A stretch of DNA of 59,256 nucleotides from CAYXUG01 sp964468655. GTDB lineage: Bacteria > Fidelibacterota > Marinisomatia > Marinisomatales > CAYXUG01. Both the position numbers and the translations under genes were made by a program. Shown piece by piece: positions 15,718 to 26,000 of the stretch. The notes beneath the pieces are model-generated. The model was not told the DNA's origin, made no database searches, and was given only the letters and a program-made list of their open reading frames with translations. How positions within the stretch are numbered: the stretch's first letter is position 1; each line of letters opens with the position of its first letter. Where the stretch lies: the NCBI GenBank assembly GCA_964468655.1, contig CAYXUG010000005.1, positions 1 to 59,256 on the forward strand, in the 5' to 3' direction.

Positions 15718-16524
15718 TTACATTGGTGTCAACCGTTCCACAAAGGGATTGTTTCCACTTTTTGCAGGGCATTCCTCCCAGAAGTAGCACCAGTTGCAAA
15801 GTGGTGTTGGTTTCGGCGGAAAAGGCCCGTCATTGTCTATTGTGTTTTTAATAGTATCTATTTCAGTCATGACTATACTTTGCATTTTTTCTAACTCTTT
15901 CTCAGTCCTTGATGATTCGACAGAAATACCGCACCGAACAAAATGCCAGACTAATTTTACTTTCTTTACATTTTCATATTTCTTTTTCAACCCGATCTGA
16001 TACAGGGCTAATTGTCTGTCTTTATTAGCGCCTGCAATTGTCATTGGTCGTTTTGATGTTTTGTAATCATGAATCTCCCATTCTCCATCTCCACAATAAT
16101 CAATCCTGTCTGCTATACCCACAAACTGATAATTTGCATCATCATTTAGGTTGAACAACAATTTTATTTCAAGATCCACAGCCGGCTGATTGAACGGTTT
16201 GTATTCCCTGAAATACCATGAGAGAGAGTCTAATCCCAAATCATAATAATCTTTTTTCTTCAAATTCTTATTTACGAAAACCAATCCATCATGCCATTTA
16301 TTCACCCATCTTTCATGGAAATCTTTTATCAATCCATCAAATAATGGTGGTTTTTTCTTCATCACCTGTTCATATAAAAATTCCAGTGTTTCGTGTACAC
16401 GCTTGCCTAAAAATGATTCAATACTTTCAAACGGTTTTTTAATACCATCAAGGTAATGCAGTTTAAAACTCCTGGGACATTGTTTAAATGTAGTTAAACT
16501 TGAATATGAGAAAGGTCTTTTCAC
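15718..16524 (-). CDS. PD-(D/E)XK nuclease family protein with Fe-S cysteines (RecB/Cas4-like)
   Basis: 268 residues. The N-terminal FSYSSLTTFKQCPRSFKLHY and GKRVHETLEFLYE (histidine before the core), then the nuclease motif GIADRIDY ... EIHDYKTSK (D-x(n)-DxK), match the RecB-like/Cas4/AddB nuclease superfamily. One N-terminal Cys (QCP) and a C-terminal CNWCYFWEEC triplet form the four-cysteine pattern that ligates a [4Fe-4S] cluster in such enzymes. No cas or recombination partner is adjacent, so a general DNA-repair or RecB-like domain role is more likely than CRISPR. Its start overlaps the end of the next gene by 4 bases (ATGA). Confidence 0.85.
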   Translation of the reverse strand: MKRPFSYSSLTTFKQCPRSFKLHYLDGIKKPFESIESFLGKRVHETLEFLYEQVMKKKPPLFDGLIKDFHERWVNKWHDGLVFVNKNLKKKDYYDLGLDSLSWYFREYKPFNQPAVDLEIKLLFNLNDDANYQFVGIADRIDYCGDGEWEIHDYKTSKRPMTIAGANKDRQLALYQIGLKKKYENVKKVKLVWHFVRCGISVESSRTEKELEKMQSIVMTEIDTIKNTIDNDGPFPPKPTPLCNWCYFWEECPAKSGNNPFVERLTPM

Positions 16525-17582
16525 TTGTCCGCTTCTACTATATTTGAACAGATAAAATCACCTACCTCCTCAGTGCCCAGACTTCCTCCGAGATCGCGTG
16601 TAACCCACCCGCTCTCCACCGATTTTTTGATAGCAGATTCTACACTTTCTGCAATTTTACCTTTTTTAAGATGTTTCAGCAGACTTACAACGCATAACAT
16701 GACTGCCAATGGATTTGCGTAATCCTTCCCGGCAAATTTTGTAGATGACGGGTGCAATGGTCTTAATAAAATAAAATCCGATGGCGAATAAATGGTGGAA
16801 CACCCCAATCCGTATCCTCCGGTAAGACTTAATCCTATATCTGACAACAATCTTCCCAACCCTGAATTTACAACTATGATGTCGAACTTTTCCGGTTCCC
16901 GCAATAATTGAAAAATCAAATGAGGATACCGAATGTGTGTGGCAGATATGTCTGTATAATTGCTTTTAATTTCATCAAATGATCTCAACCACAAACCGTG
17001 ACTGTATGGACTTTCCTCCGGCATAGTGGTAAGAGTTACCATTGATCTTTTCCAGCGGGTAGCCATTTTAAATGTGTGGTCAATAATGTTGAAAACATGC
17101 TGTTTTGAGCTTACTATTTCATCAACGGTTATTTCAGATTTTGAATTTTTATAATACTGCCTTCCATATTGTTTTCCCAATATTTCATGAATTTCTCTTA
17201 CAATTATGAAATTGATATCATTTGGAGTTTTGTTCATTAGAATACCTAAATCCTCATTCAGCAATTCAATATGGATTGATTCACAAAACAGGTTAAACTT
17301 CCGGAAAAATGTGTTATATATTTCATTAATATGGATGTTGTCAGGAATTCTTGGATCACCGAGACACCCAATGAGTATGGCGTCAACATTCTTTTTAATT
17401 TCCTGAATAACAGAATCCGGCACCGAAATTCCATCTGACAAATAATACTCCGCACCCAAATCAAATTGAATAGTCTCAAGGGAAAGCTGAAACCTTTCAT
17501 TAAGCGTATCAATGAGTTTAACAGCTTCGGTCATTACCTCCGGACCCACTCCATCACCCGGAATTATAGCCACCTTTGGCAT
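16521..17582 (-). CDS. Divergent isocitrate/isopropylmalate dehydrogenase-family protein
   Basis: 353 residues with the family fold: MPKVAIIPGDGVGPEV at the N-terminus, GCLGDPRIPD, an INFIIVREIHE segment where LeuB has VREL, and the cofactor loop HPSSTKFAGKDYANPLA near residue 290. Several catalytic elements are lost. The usual NLxGDxxSD metal segment reads NSGLGRLLSD, with one Asp replaced. The catalytic Lys region (VxKAN) reads LTTMPEE. The LYANLRP arginine segment reads LFCESIHI. It may therefore not be a standard 3-isopropylmalate or isocitrate dehydrogenase, and no leuC, leuD or other leucine genes are next to it. Confidence 0.75.
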   Translation of the reverse strand: MPKVAIIPGDGVGPEVMTEAVKLIDTLNERFQLSLETIQFDLGAEYYLSDGISVPDSVIQEIKKNVDAILIGCLGDPRIPDNIHINEIYNTFFRKFNLFCESIHIELLNEDLGILMNKTPNDINFIIVREIHEILGKQYGRQYYKNSKSEITVDEIVSSKQHVFNIIDHTFKMATRWKRSMVTLTTMPEESPYSHGLWLRSFDEIKSNYTDISATHIRYPHLIFQLLREPEKFDIIVVNSGLGRLLSDIGLSLTGGYGLGCSTIYSPSDFILLRPLHPSSTKFAGKDYANPLAVMLCVVSLLKHLKKGKIAESVESAIKKSVESGWVTRDLGGSLGTEEVGDFICSNIVEADK

Positions 17583-17602
17583 ACCATTATCCTTTTAATT
17601 GC

Positions 17603-18847
17603 TCAATAAGAAAAATACGGATCCAATAATTCGTAATCCCCGAAACCTGTATGATCTACAAATGTAAATGTTTTATTCAGGTGATAATAGTGCCATCTCT
17701 GGTACGATTTACCATCCCTGGTATATAAATTTGTCTCAATATCATCAGGTGGTCCGAACATGATAAAAACCATTCCACGTGCTGTTTCCCAGCCATCCTG
17801 GAACGAACCAAATTTTTCGTTAGTATATTTGACTCGCTGATAATATTCATTCATTAATTCATTGGTATCCGTTTCAGGCGTTGGATCTCTCACTTTCCAG
17901 AATTCATGAAATAATTCTTCTTTTTTATGCCCGTCTGACTTCGATAACTTCTTGAGTTCATCTTTTTTACCAATATACTTTAATTGCCTGATGGATGTAT
18001 TTAAATTCGTAATGTAAGGTGAAATATTGCGCCAGTTGTATTTTATCTCTAATGATGAAATAGATTTTGTTGAACCCTGTTCCAGAACTAATTCAACAAC
18101 ATATTTATCATCGCCCACGTCAGCCATTTTTATTTCAAGCATATCTTCAAAATTCGTGTTTTGAGTTTCTTCAACAGAAGAATATTCGATCAACACATCA
18201 TCAGATGATTTTATCCGTGTTGTGAGTGAATAATGTTTGTTTGGTACCCAAGCTTCGTAATAAATATATATCACCGTATCCGTATAGGTGGTAGTTGGGG
18301 GAATAATGGGAAATAAGTCTAAAGAATCCGTGAAATCCGGTGATTCAAACAGAAGCAAATCACTCACTACTAACTTTTTCTTGAATCTTTCCAAATCTAT
18401 TTTTTTTATTCTCTTTGCGGAGCGATGAGTGTCCATATCTGTTAATCGTGCTAATAAGTGATATGTTTTCGAATGCGGTAAATAAAAGGACTTCTTATGG
18501 TAATTGAAATGTTTTGATGATACCGTTTTTTTATATTCCCCTGTAATTACTTCACCTGAAATTACCTCTTCTAAAATTTGTACATCCTTTTCTTTTTTTA
18601 AACTAATCAGCATTTCATACTTTGCCTTAAAAATATCTTTCTCTTTTAAAAACTGAATTGAACGAAAAGGTATTTTAAGATAAATATCAATTCTAACAGA
18701 ATCCATGGATGTGGAAGGATAAACAGGCGCAATTACGTGGAATTTTAGATTGTCGTCAATATTCGTATCTTTTTTATCATTGGTATCAGCTGAATAGCTG
18801 AAGATAAATAATATTATAAAAATGAAATAATGAATTAGTCTTTTCAT
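17603..18847 (-). CDS. GWxTD domain-containing secreted protein
   Basis: 414 residues with an N-terminal signal peptide (MKRLIHYFIFIILFIFSYS). The C-terminal ~110 residues form a GWxTD domain, with DGWETARGMVFIMFGPPDDI and a late YQRWHYYHLNKTFTFVD segment; here the namesake motif reads GWETA. The middle is beta-rich without a recognised domain. GWxTD proteins are common in FCB-group and Acidobacteria genomes and their biochemical role is unknown. The next gene upstream (18851) encodes a secreted propeller-like protein only 3 bases away, so the two are probably made together. Confidence 0.82.
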   Translation of the reverse strand: MKRLIHYFIFIILFIFSYSADTNDKKDTNIDDNLKFHVIAPVYPSTSMDSVRIDIYLKIPFRSIQFLKEKDIFKAKYEMLISLKKEKDVQILEEVISGEVITGEYKKTVSSKHFNYHKKSFYLPHSKTYHLLARLTDMDTHRSAKRIKKIDLERFKKKLVVSDLLLFESPDFTDSLDLFPIIPPTTTYTDTVIYIYYEAWVPNKHYSLTTRIKSSDDVLIEYSSVEETQNTNFEDMLEIKMADVGDDKYVVELVLEQGSTKSISSLEIKYNWRNISPYITNLNTSIRQLKYIGKKDELKKLSKSDGHKKEELFHEFWKVRDPTPETDTNELMNEYYQRVKYTNEKFGSFQDGWETARGMVFIMFGPPDDIETNLYTRDGKSYQRWHYYHLNKTFTFVDHTGFGDYELLDPYFSY

Positions 18848-18850
18848 AGT

Positions 18851-20524
18851 CTATTTCCAATTAAATCTGCATAATCCATTAGGAGTTCCAAACCAAATTA
18901 CATCATCCATAACTGAAATTGAATGAATATCATTTGATGGTAAGCCATCATTCTTATTAAACCGTTGGATAAAATCCTCTTTTAAATCAATTAAAATTGC
19001 GCCGTTATTCGCAGCAACCCATAAATATTCATCTTCATCATCGAAAGAAATTACCTCTAAATCATTGATTTCTGAATTTAAAATATGATGACCCTTGCCA
19101 AGTTCCGACCACCCAGCAGTTTTTTTATCAAACGTGAAAATTCCTGAATCGTACACAAAATAAACGTTGTTTCCTGAACCTGTTATTTTTTTAACGCGGA
19201 GAATTATTCCCAACTCAGAAATTTCCATCTTATAATTTTTTGGTACATTAACAAAATTAGTGCCATTAAAATAGAATAATGATTCTGACTGCAATCTGAA
19301 CAATCCAATCTCGGCTGCAATCCACAGATTATCTTTATCCCAATAAAGATCATAGATTCTTATTCCGCGGAAAAGATTAAAATATTCCTGATTAATGCTT
19401 CTATATAGTGCAGGTGATAATTCAGTTAAACCTCGCTGAGTACCGGCGAAAACAGTTTCTTCATTGGTCACCAAAGATGAAATAAATGAGTCAGCCAATC
19501 CCCGTACTTCAGAAATAAAAAACCATGAACCATCCTCAATATCAAAAACCTGTATTCCCTGCGGTGTACCAAACCACCATTCATTTTTTACCTTTGCTCC
19601 GCATGTTATCTGATCTATTCCAAAATGTATTTCATATTTTCCCCTGTATTGGTTCCAGTAGTCCCGTTCAATATCGAAAAAGGTAATACCGGAATGTTGA
19701 CTTCCCCCGGAATACCCACCCATCCACAAGCCATCAGTATCATCAAGCAATATTTCAAGATCTGTCTGCACGGGGCCGTGATTGAGTGGTTCAAGGGTTT
19801 GCATCTGACGGTCACCGTAAAAAAGCGGTCCCCCGCTCGTACCCACCCAAATATCACCAAAGCGATCTTGGTGAATTGTTGTTGCGGTAACTTCTTCCAA
19901 TTCAGGACCGTAAAACCGCACTCCCTGATTCATCCAAACACCGGTGACGCCAAATCCATCCAACATTTCAGAATTATCATCAAATCGTTGACTATGAGCG
20001 CTTCCCCACGTAATAGTATCTTCCGGGAAAGTGGCATAGGGTACCATCAAAAATCCCGAAAAATTGTTTAATTTCATCAATTGGTAATTTGTCCGGCACC
20101 ACAGAAAATCATGGGTTGAGCCGATTTGTTCAATTTTTTCATTGGGCTGAAGTCCCAAATACGAACGTGAAATTGACTGCCAGTTTCCACCCCTATCGGT
20201 TGAATAATGCACTCCGGATTCAGTTGAAGCCCACAAAAAATGAGTTTGAAAATCGTAATAAACTGCAAACACCCTATTTTCGGGAAGTCCCTGCGATTGG
20301 GTAACTGGATAGTCCCAATATTTACCGAAAATCTGATACCTTAAAATTCCACCGTTTGTTGCGAAATAGATAAACTGACTTCCATCTGCAATGGAATTAA
20401 CATAACCACTGTACTGATAGGTTACCCAATCCCACGGCTGGTATTTAATGTTTTTCTGGGTATATGTCGGAGTGGTTAAAAACCCGAAAATTATTATAAG
20501 GGATGTTGTTCCTTTTAAATACAA
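18851..20524 (-). CDS. Secreted beta-propeller protein (two-component-regulator-propeller-like repeats)
   Basis: 557 residues with a signal peptide (MYLKGTTSLIIIFGFLTTPTYT). The mature part consists of repeated ~40-50-residue blades of the type FGDIWVGTSGG, LWMGGYSGG, WWFGTPQGIQ, VFAGTQRGL, LWIAAEIGLF, YLWVAANNGA and VIWFGTPNGL. These are the (I/L)W(V/I)GTxxGL pattern of two-component-regulator-propeller blades. No kinase or other signalling domain follows, so it is likely a periplasmic or surface binding platform. It pairs with the GWxTD gene 3 bases downstream. Ligand unknown. Confidence 0.82.
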   Translation of the reverse strand: MYLKGTTSLIIIFGFLTTPTYTQKNIKYQPWDWVTYQYSGYVNSIADGSQFIYFATNGGILRYQIFGKYWDYPVTQSQGLPENRVFAVYYDFQTHFLWASTESGVHYSTDRGGNWQSISRSYLGLQPNEKIEQIGSTHDFLWCRTNYQLMKLNNFSGFLMVPYATFPEDTITWGSAHSQRFDDNSEMLDGFGVTGVWMNQGVRFYGPELEEVTATTIHQDRFGDIWVGTSGGPLFYGDRQMQTLEPLNHGPVQTDLEILLDDTDGLWMGGYSGGSQHSGITFFDIERDYWNQYRGKYEIHFGIDQITCGAKVKNEWWFGTPQGIQVFDIEDGSWFFISEVRGLADSFISSLVTNEETVFAGTQRGLTELSPALYRSINQEYFNLFRGIRIYDLYWDKDNLWIAAEIGLFRLQSESLFYFNGTNFVNVPKNYKMEISELGIILRVKKITGSGNNVYFVYDSGIFTFDKKTAGWSELGKGHHILNSEINDLEVISFDDEDEYLWVAANNGAILIDLKEDFIQRFNKNDGLPSNDIHSISVMDDVIWFGTPNGLCRFNWK

Positions 20525-20527
20525 AAA

Positions 20528-21514
20528 TCAATCAGGATTGTGGTGAGAAATAATATTATGAAGGTCTTCTTTTGTAACTATTACCACGCCTGCCTGTTCG
20601 ACCACAGACCCGGCCGCATAGTTGGCAATGGCAGCGGCTTCCGTAGAAGAAGATCCGCAAATATGAGCCAGTGCAAATGCGGCAATGACAGTATCTCCCG
20701 CCCCGGACACATCGTGTACATTTCTTGCCCGTGTTGGAATACTATGAGCACCCGATTCATCAAAGAGTGTCATTCCTTTTTCACCTAATGTTAACAGCAA
20801 TAAGTCGCATTGCAATTTTTTCCTCGATTTCTGTCCTTGATCATTCATTTGAGAATCGGTGATATTGGCATTGCCCATGGCTCTATTCATTTCATTCAAA
20901 TTCGGTTTTAACAGGGTAACTTTTTTAAAATCGAAAAAATGGTCATTTTTGGGATCGGCATAAACGGGAGTTGAATTATCTGCACACAATGAAATGATTT
21001 GGCTCAGCAACTGAGGGTTGAACAATCCTTTATCGTAATCTTGCAGAATTACCGCATCAGCATCTTTTATTTTATCTACAAATTGTGTGAAAATCATGTC
21101 GTTAATCTCCGATTCTAAAGGTGAAATGTCTTCCCAGTCTGCCCGCACTACCTGTTGATTATGTGCGAATACTCGCGTTTTGACAGATGTCGGTTTCGAC
21201 GGATCAACAACAATTCCGCTGATATCGGTACCAATGTCGGACAGAATTGTCTTCAGATTTACCCCATCCCTGTCGTCACCCACTGTACCGACAATATCCA
21301 CATTCGCGCCAAGAGAACGAAGATTGGCTGCTACATTCCCGGCACCACCAACGTTACTGCTGGTGGATTCAATTTTAACCACCGGTACAGGCGCTTCCGG
21401 TGAAATTCGGTCTGCTATTCCCCACAGGTAATTATCCAGAATAAGGTCACCCATCACCAATATCCGTTTTTTTGAAAATCGGGACTCTATCTTTTTGTAA
21501 TCTGAAATTTTCAT
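20528..21514 (-). CDS. rfaE1: D-glycero-beta-D-manno-heptose-7-phosphate kinase (RfaE domain I)
   Basis: 328-residue PfkB/ribokinase-family sugar kinase. The hallmark segments of the RfaE1/HldE N-terminal domain are present: RILVMGDLILDNYLWG, RISPEAPVPVVKI and NVGGAGNVAANL, plus the ATP/catalytic region VHDVSGAGDTVIAAF near the C-terminus (Asp in GAGD). It phosphorylates heptose-7-P for ADP-heptose synthesis, feeding the LPS core. The nucleotidyltransferase half (RfaE2) is not fused here and must be elsewhere. It overlaps the downstream end of gpmI by 4 bases. Confidence 0.92.
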   Translation of the reverse strand: MKISDYKKIESRFSKKRILVMGDLILDNYLWGIADRISPEAPVPVVKIESTSSNVGGAGNVAANLRSLGANVDIVGTVGDDRDGVNLKTILSDIGTDISGIVVDPSKPTSVKTRVFAHNQQVVRADWEDISPLESEINDMIFTQFVDKIKDADAVILQDYDKGLFNPQLLSQIISLCADNSTPVYADPKNDHFFDFKKVTLLKPNLNEMNRAMGNANITDSQMNDQGQKSRKKLQCDLLLLTLGEKGMTLFDESGAHSIPTRARNVHDVSGAGDTVIAAFALAHICGSSSTEAAAIANYAAGSVVEQAGVVIVTKEDLHNIISHHNPD

Positions 21515-23031
21515 TTCGTGTTTATTAAACTTTTTCCTGTCATTTCTTTCGGCTGAATCAGATTAAAATAATCCAAAATTGTTGGAGCTACGTCTTCCAA
21601 TCCGCCATTTTTAACGGATCGCGCCCCATTTGAATCTACAATAAAAAACGGTACGGGGTTCAACGTATGAGCTGTATGGATCCCACCTGTCTCTTCATAA
21701 ATCATCTGTTCAAGGTTGCCGTGATCGGATGTAACAAACGAGACACCTCTCGCAGAACTGACTTCATCCAATATTTCACCGACAATTCCGTCCACAGTTT
21801 CCATGGCTGAAATGGTTGCCTTCAGATCGCCTGTGTGCCCCACCATATCAGGATTTGCAAAATTGACGACCATACAATCATATTCATTCGATTGAATAGC
21901 TGAGATTACCTCTTTCCGGATTCCATCCGCGCTCATTTCCGGCATAAGGTCATAAGTTGCCACTTTCGGCGAGGGAACAAGAATCCGTTTTTCATTGTTT
22001 CGCGGTACCTCTTCACCTCCGTTGAAAAAATAGGTAACGTGGGCGTATTTTTCTGTTTCAGCCACACGGAGTTGTCTGAATCTTTCTTTTTCCAACACAT
22101 CAGCCAAAATGTTGTATTGGGTAAGTGGTGGAAATAAAACAGGAAAATTAAATGTTTCATCGTATTGCGTCATGGTGCAGCAGTTGTGACCGTCTTCGGT
22201 TTCAAAATGTTCAAAACTATCTTGTCCAAGAGCGCTGACAATCTGCCTCATTCTGTCTGCTCTGAAATTGCAAAAGAGGATGCTGTCTCCCTTTTTGATG
22301 GGATGAATTTCTCCATTTTTATCTTCTATTATTACCGGATTAATAAATTCATCCGTCACATTTTGTTGATACGAATTCTCAACTGCTTCCAATGGACTTG
22401 ATTCCCTTCTCCCTGTTCCCTGTTCCATGGTTGAACAAGCAATTTTTGTCCTCTCCCACCGTTTGTCCCGGTCCATGGCATAATACCGCCCCATAAGTGT
22501 TGACCACTGACCTACACTGTTTTCATTATAAAATTTGCTAATGGTCTCGACATAATCTCTCCCGGAAGTAGGTGAGGTATCCCGCCCATCGGTTATTCCG
22601 TGAAGATAGACTTTTTCAACACTTTTTGCCTTGGCAAATGTGCAGATTTCAAATAGATGGTTCAAATGACTGTGAACTCCTGCATCAGAAATGAGTCCGA
22701 TTAGATGGAGAGAGGATTTCTCACTTTTCACTCGGTTAAAAAGGGTATTTAAAACAGGATTATCTGAAAACATGCTTTGAATAATGGATTTGTTAATCCT
22801 AACCAGATCGTGGTCAATAATTCTCCCTGAGCCAATGGTCATGTGTCCCACTTCGGAATTCCCCATGACCCCTTCAGGCAGTCCCACTGCGGTTCCTGAC
22901 GCCTCTAATCGTGAGTTTGGATATTTTTCAAACAGCTTGTCGAATACAGGTGTGTGTGCCAGTTTAAAGGCGTTGCCTTTTATTTCGTTCCGCAAACCAA
23001 GACCATCTAAGATGATGAGGGCGAATTTCAT
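21511..23031 (-). CDS. gpmI: 2,3-bisphosphoglycerate-independent phosphoglycerate mutase
   Basis: 506 residues, typical length. Alkaline-phosphatase-fold enzyme that interconverts 2- and 3-phosphoglycerate using two Mn ions. It opens FALIILDGLGLR (first metal Asp). GNSEVGHMTIGSGRI contains the phosphorylated Ser near residue 60, and HGITDGRDTSPTSG and SDHGNLEQM carry the later ligands. Its last base is shared with the start of the next downstream reading on the same strand (rfaE1 overlap of 4 bases), and the preceding secreted protein stops within 1 base of its start. Confidence 0.96.
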   Translation of the reverse strand: MKFALIILDGLGLRNEIKGNAFKLAHTPVFDKLFEKYPNSRLEASGTAVGLPEGVMGNSEVGHMTIGSGRIIDHDLVRINKSIIQSMFSDNPVLNTLFNRVKSEKSSLHLIGLISDAGVHSHLNHLFEICTFAKAKSVEKVYLHGITDGRDTSPTSGRDYVETISKFYNENSVGQWSTLMGRYYAMDRDKRWERTKIACSTMEQGTGRRESSPLEAVENSYQQNVTDEFINPVIIEDKNGEIHPIKKGDSILFCNFRADRMRQIVSALGQDSFEHFETEDGHNCCTMTQYDETFNFPVLFPPLTQYNILADVLEKERFRQLRVAETEKYAHVTYFFNGGEEVPRNNEKRILVPSPKVATYDLMPEMSADGIRKEVISAIQSNEYDCMVVNFANPDMVGHTGDLKATISAMETVDGIVGEILDEVSSARGVSFVTSDHGNLEQMIYEETGGIHTAHTLNPVPFFIVDSNGARSVKNGGLEDVAPTILDYFNLIQPKEMTGKSLINTK

Positions 23032-26000
23032 TATTTCAGTAAAACCATTTTTCTTGTAAACTGATAATCTCCTGCTCTTAAACGATAAAAATAAACACCG
23101 CTTGCCACATTAGATGCATCCCAGATTACGCGGTGGTTCCCGGATTCAATTTGTTCGTTTACCAATGTTTCCACCAATCGGCCTGTGATGTCAAATATCT
23201 GTAGTAGAGCCGTTGCATGCAACGGCTCTACAGATGTGATTGTAAAATTAATGGTGGTGATGGGATTAAACGGATTGGGATAATTCTGATGAAGGGTAAA
23301 CTTTTTAGGTATGGTTTCAGTTTCACCAATTGAATTTTGTTTACCCAGTATTGCACCTGCTATTTTAGCATATTCACTTTCGGGAAAGTTTTCAATCAGT
23401 TTTGAATACTTTTCTACAGAAAGGGGGGTAAGTCCCCTTTCATAAACTGCTGTCGTAGTCTGCCGTCCAAGTCCACCCTCAAGTTGAGATATGATTCCTT
23501 CTTCTAAAAGCAGCTTTGGTTCTAATACAGTTTCAGGAAATTTGATTCGGATATCATCAATATGACACAACGCATCATTTAAATCTTCAGTTTCTCTTCT
23601 TTTTATTTTAAATGTAACACACTGCGAAAGTCCATGTTCTTCAATTGGACTGTTTTGATTTTCATTTGATAGTTCAAGTAACTGGCTTAACAGATCATCT
23701 TCTTTACCAAGGGCAACCTGACAGCGGCTGATTCCATATACTGCAGAAACTGCCAAATCACTTCCTGAATCATCCATAATTTCAGATAGATAATCTGCAA
23801 TAGCGCCTTCGTAATCTCCCTGACCTTCTTTAATGCGGGCTCTGTCTGTTTGACCCCAATCTTCCAATACATTGTTGCCGACCAAGCCAAATACTGTGGG
23901 TTCATAAACAACTTCTGTTGAAGTATATGATGGTTCGGATTCTTCACATAATAAGTCACCGGTTTGAACGGGGCCATACCAGTTGTTCCCTATGGCAAAA
24001 ACTGAATGACTATTTAGATTAAAAACATCTATACTGTTTGAATAAATACGATTCCACCCCGTTGCACCGTAATCACCCGGTATCCGCGCTGTTTCAGGGT
24101 ATCTGCCGTTATTGGGTAATAACCCTAAAATGGGGTAGCTTTCTGAAAATGCATGAACTCCTAAGAAACAATTAAATATTTCATTGTTTTCTCTTGTGCA
24201 AAGCCATTCATCAGGATATATTTTCCACAATTTGGGAGAAGAACAACCGGACACTTTAAGACCGGTACCGCTCCCTTCACCATTAATTGTATTCCCAAGA
24301 ATTAATGGATGAGAATGATAAGCAGCATCAATGGCTGTTTCATTGCCGGTAAATTGGCAATTTATTATTACGGCAGTGGTATAAGCAGCGGTCATAATAC
24401 CGGTTTCATTATCTGAGAATAAACTGTTTTTTACGATAATTTCTGATTCATTGTTAATATTTATGATAGAACATGCAATTCCCGGATTATTTGTGAAAAT
24501 GCACTCATTTACCATAACGGGTCCTTCAGCGTCTATGATCTGTAATTCTATACCATTAAATGTACAATTCTTAATACTTGCTTCTGCATGATTCAGTAAA
24601 CTCAACCTTTCAGAGTCAAACCCGGAAAATGTGATTTCATTTCCGGCAGTCCCTTCAGCCGTCAATCTGCCAGTGCAGAAAAATGAAGTGTTGGGCAGAA
24701 AAGATATATATGTTCCGGGCGCAATATAAACATGAGAATTTTCCTCAATTATTAGATTACCAATTACAGTAATATCACCATGGAGTACATTACCATCGGG
24801 AATGATTCCGCTTATTTCTCCTGTCATACCGTTTTCGGGTGCATAGTTTGCAGTGATCTCCGCGCCTTCATTCTTAAAGACTACCTCTGTTTCATATTCT
24901 GTGGACTCATTAAATTCAGCATCATTAATTCCGTCTGTTTCTGAAACAGACCAGTGAGAGAATGTATAGGCAATATCTCCTTCTAAATGACAGGGTGGTA
25001 CACGAAGCGAGTAAATTGGTATTTCAGGGTGAAAATCTGAATTTTGATTTAGAAAAACCTTATAACTACTATTGGTTGAGACTTGGTGAAAAACAGGCGG
25101 ATCGTGCTGTTCGCCAATTGACGGGTCAAACCACCAAGGATCTTTAATTTCAGGAAGAAGTCCTATATTTGAATTTATTTCTACTAAAAATTGATCATCA
25201 AAATATGCAACAAAATCAATTTCCGGTTCAAATCCAAAATATTGAATTTCACTTTTTAGTAAGTAATCGTCTTCTTTATCACCCCACTGCTTATGATATT
25301 TACCTAAAATTTCATTTTGATTGGTTATAGAAACTAAATAACTACCAACCATATCCTCAAACAATAACGAGATTATTGCAGGTTGACCTGACAGAATATT
25401 TTCAAAATGAAAATCGTTTCCATCTTCTAGATACAATTGTAAAGATAAACTACCACCTAAATTCGATTCATCTTCAGTATATCTGTTCCATAATTGTATC
25501 GGCCAGTTATTAGTGGTCCAAGAATCTGTATCCATGCCGAACACCACTATATTTTCTGATGTTAAAGCGCCTTCCGGGTCTATTGTATTTCTAAAGTCTT
25601 CATTTCTAACCCAAGTCTCAGATAGTTTGCCAAAATAATATATATCTTGGCCACAGACTACAATATCATCCATGCCGTGACCGCGCAACTGACCAATTAC
25701 AAGTTTATTTTCATTAAAAAGTGGTGAACCTGAAGACCCAAAGGTAATCCAGCCGTCATTTGTAAGGTCTAAAACTACCTCCCACATTGTAAATGGAGGG
25801 TAGGAAGACCCAGGATATGATGCGGTAACAGCACCAGTTTCTGAAAGAGAAATTCTTTTAAAATCTGTATTCAGTGGAGCTTGTTCTGGAATAGGGTGGT
25901 GGATTATAAAAAGATCATTTTCAGGATCGGTATTTTCTATTGACCACCCTGAATAATAGATATTAGAATTATTTGGAACTTGATCAATAACTTCGAATAG

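Noticed and set aside
15718..16524. Cas4 of a CRISPR system.
   Set aside because: No repeat array, cas1 or cas2 in the window; the domain also occurs in general repair nucleases.
19625..20071. 148-codon open frame on the plus strand.
   Set aside because: Antisense to the propeller gene, with no family match; shadow.
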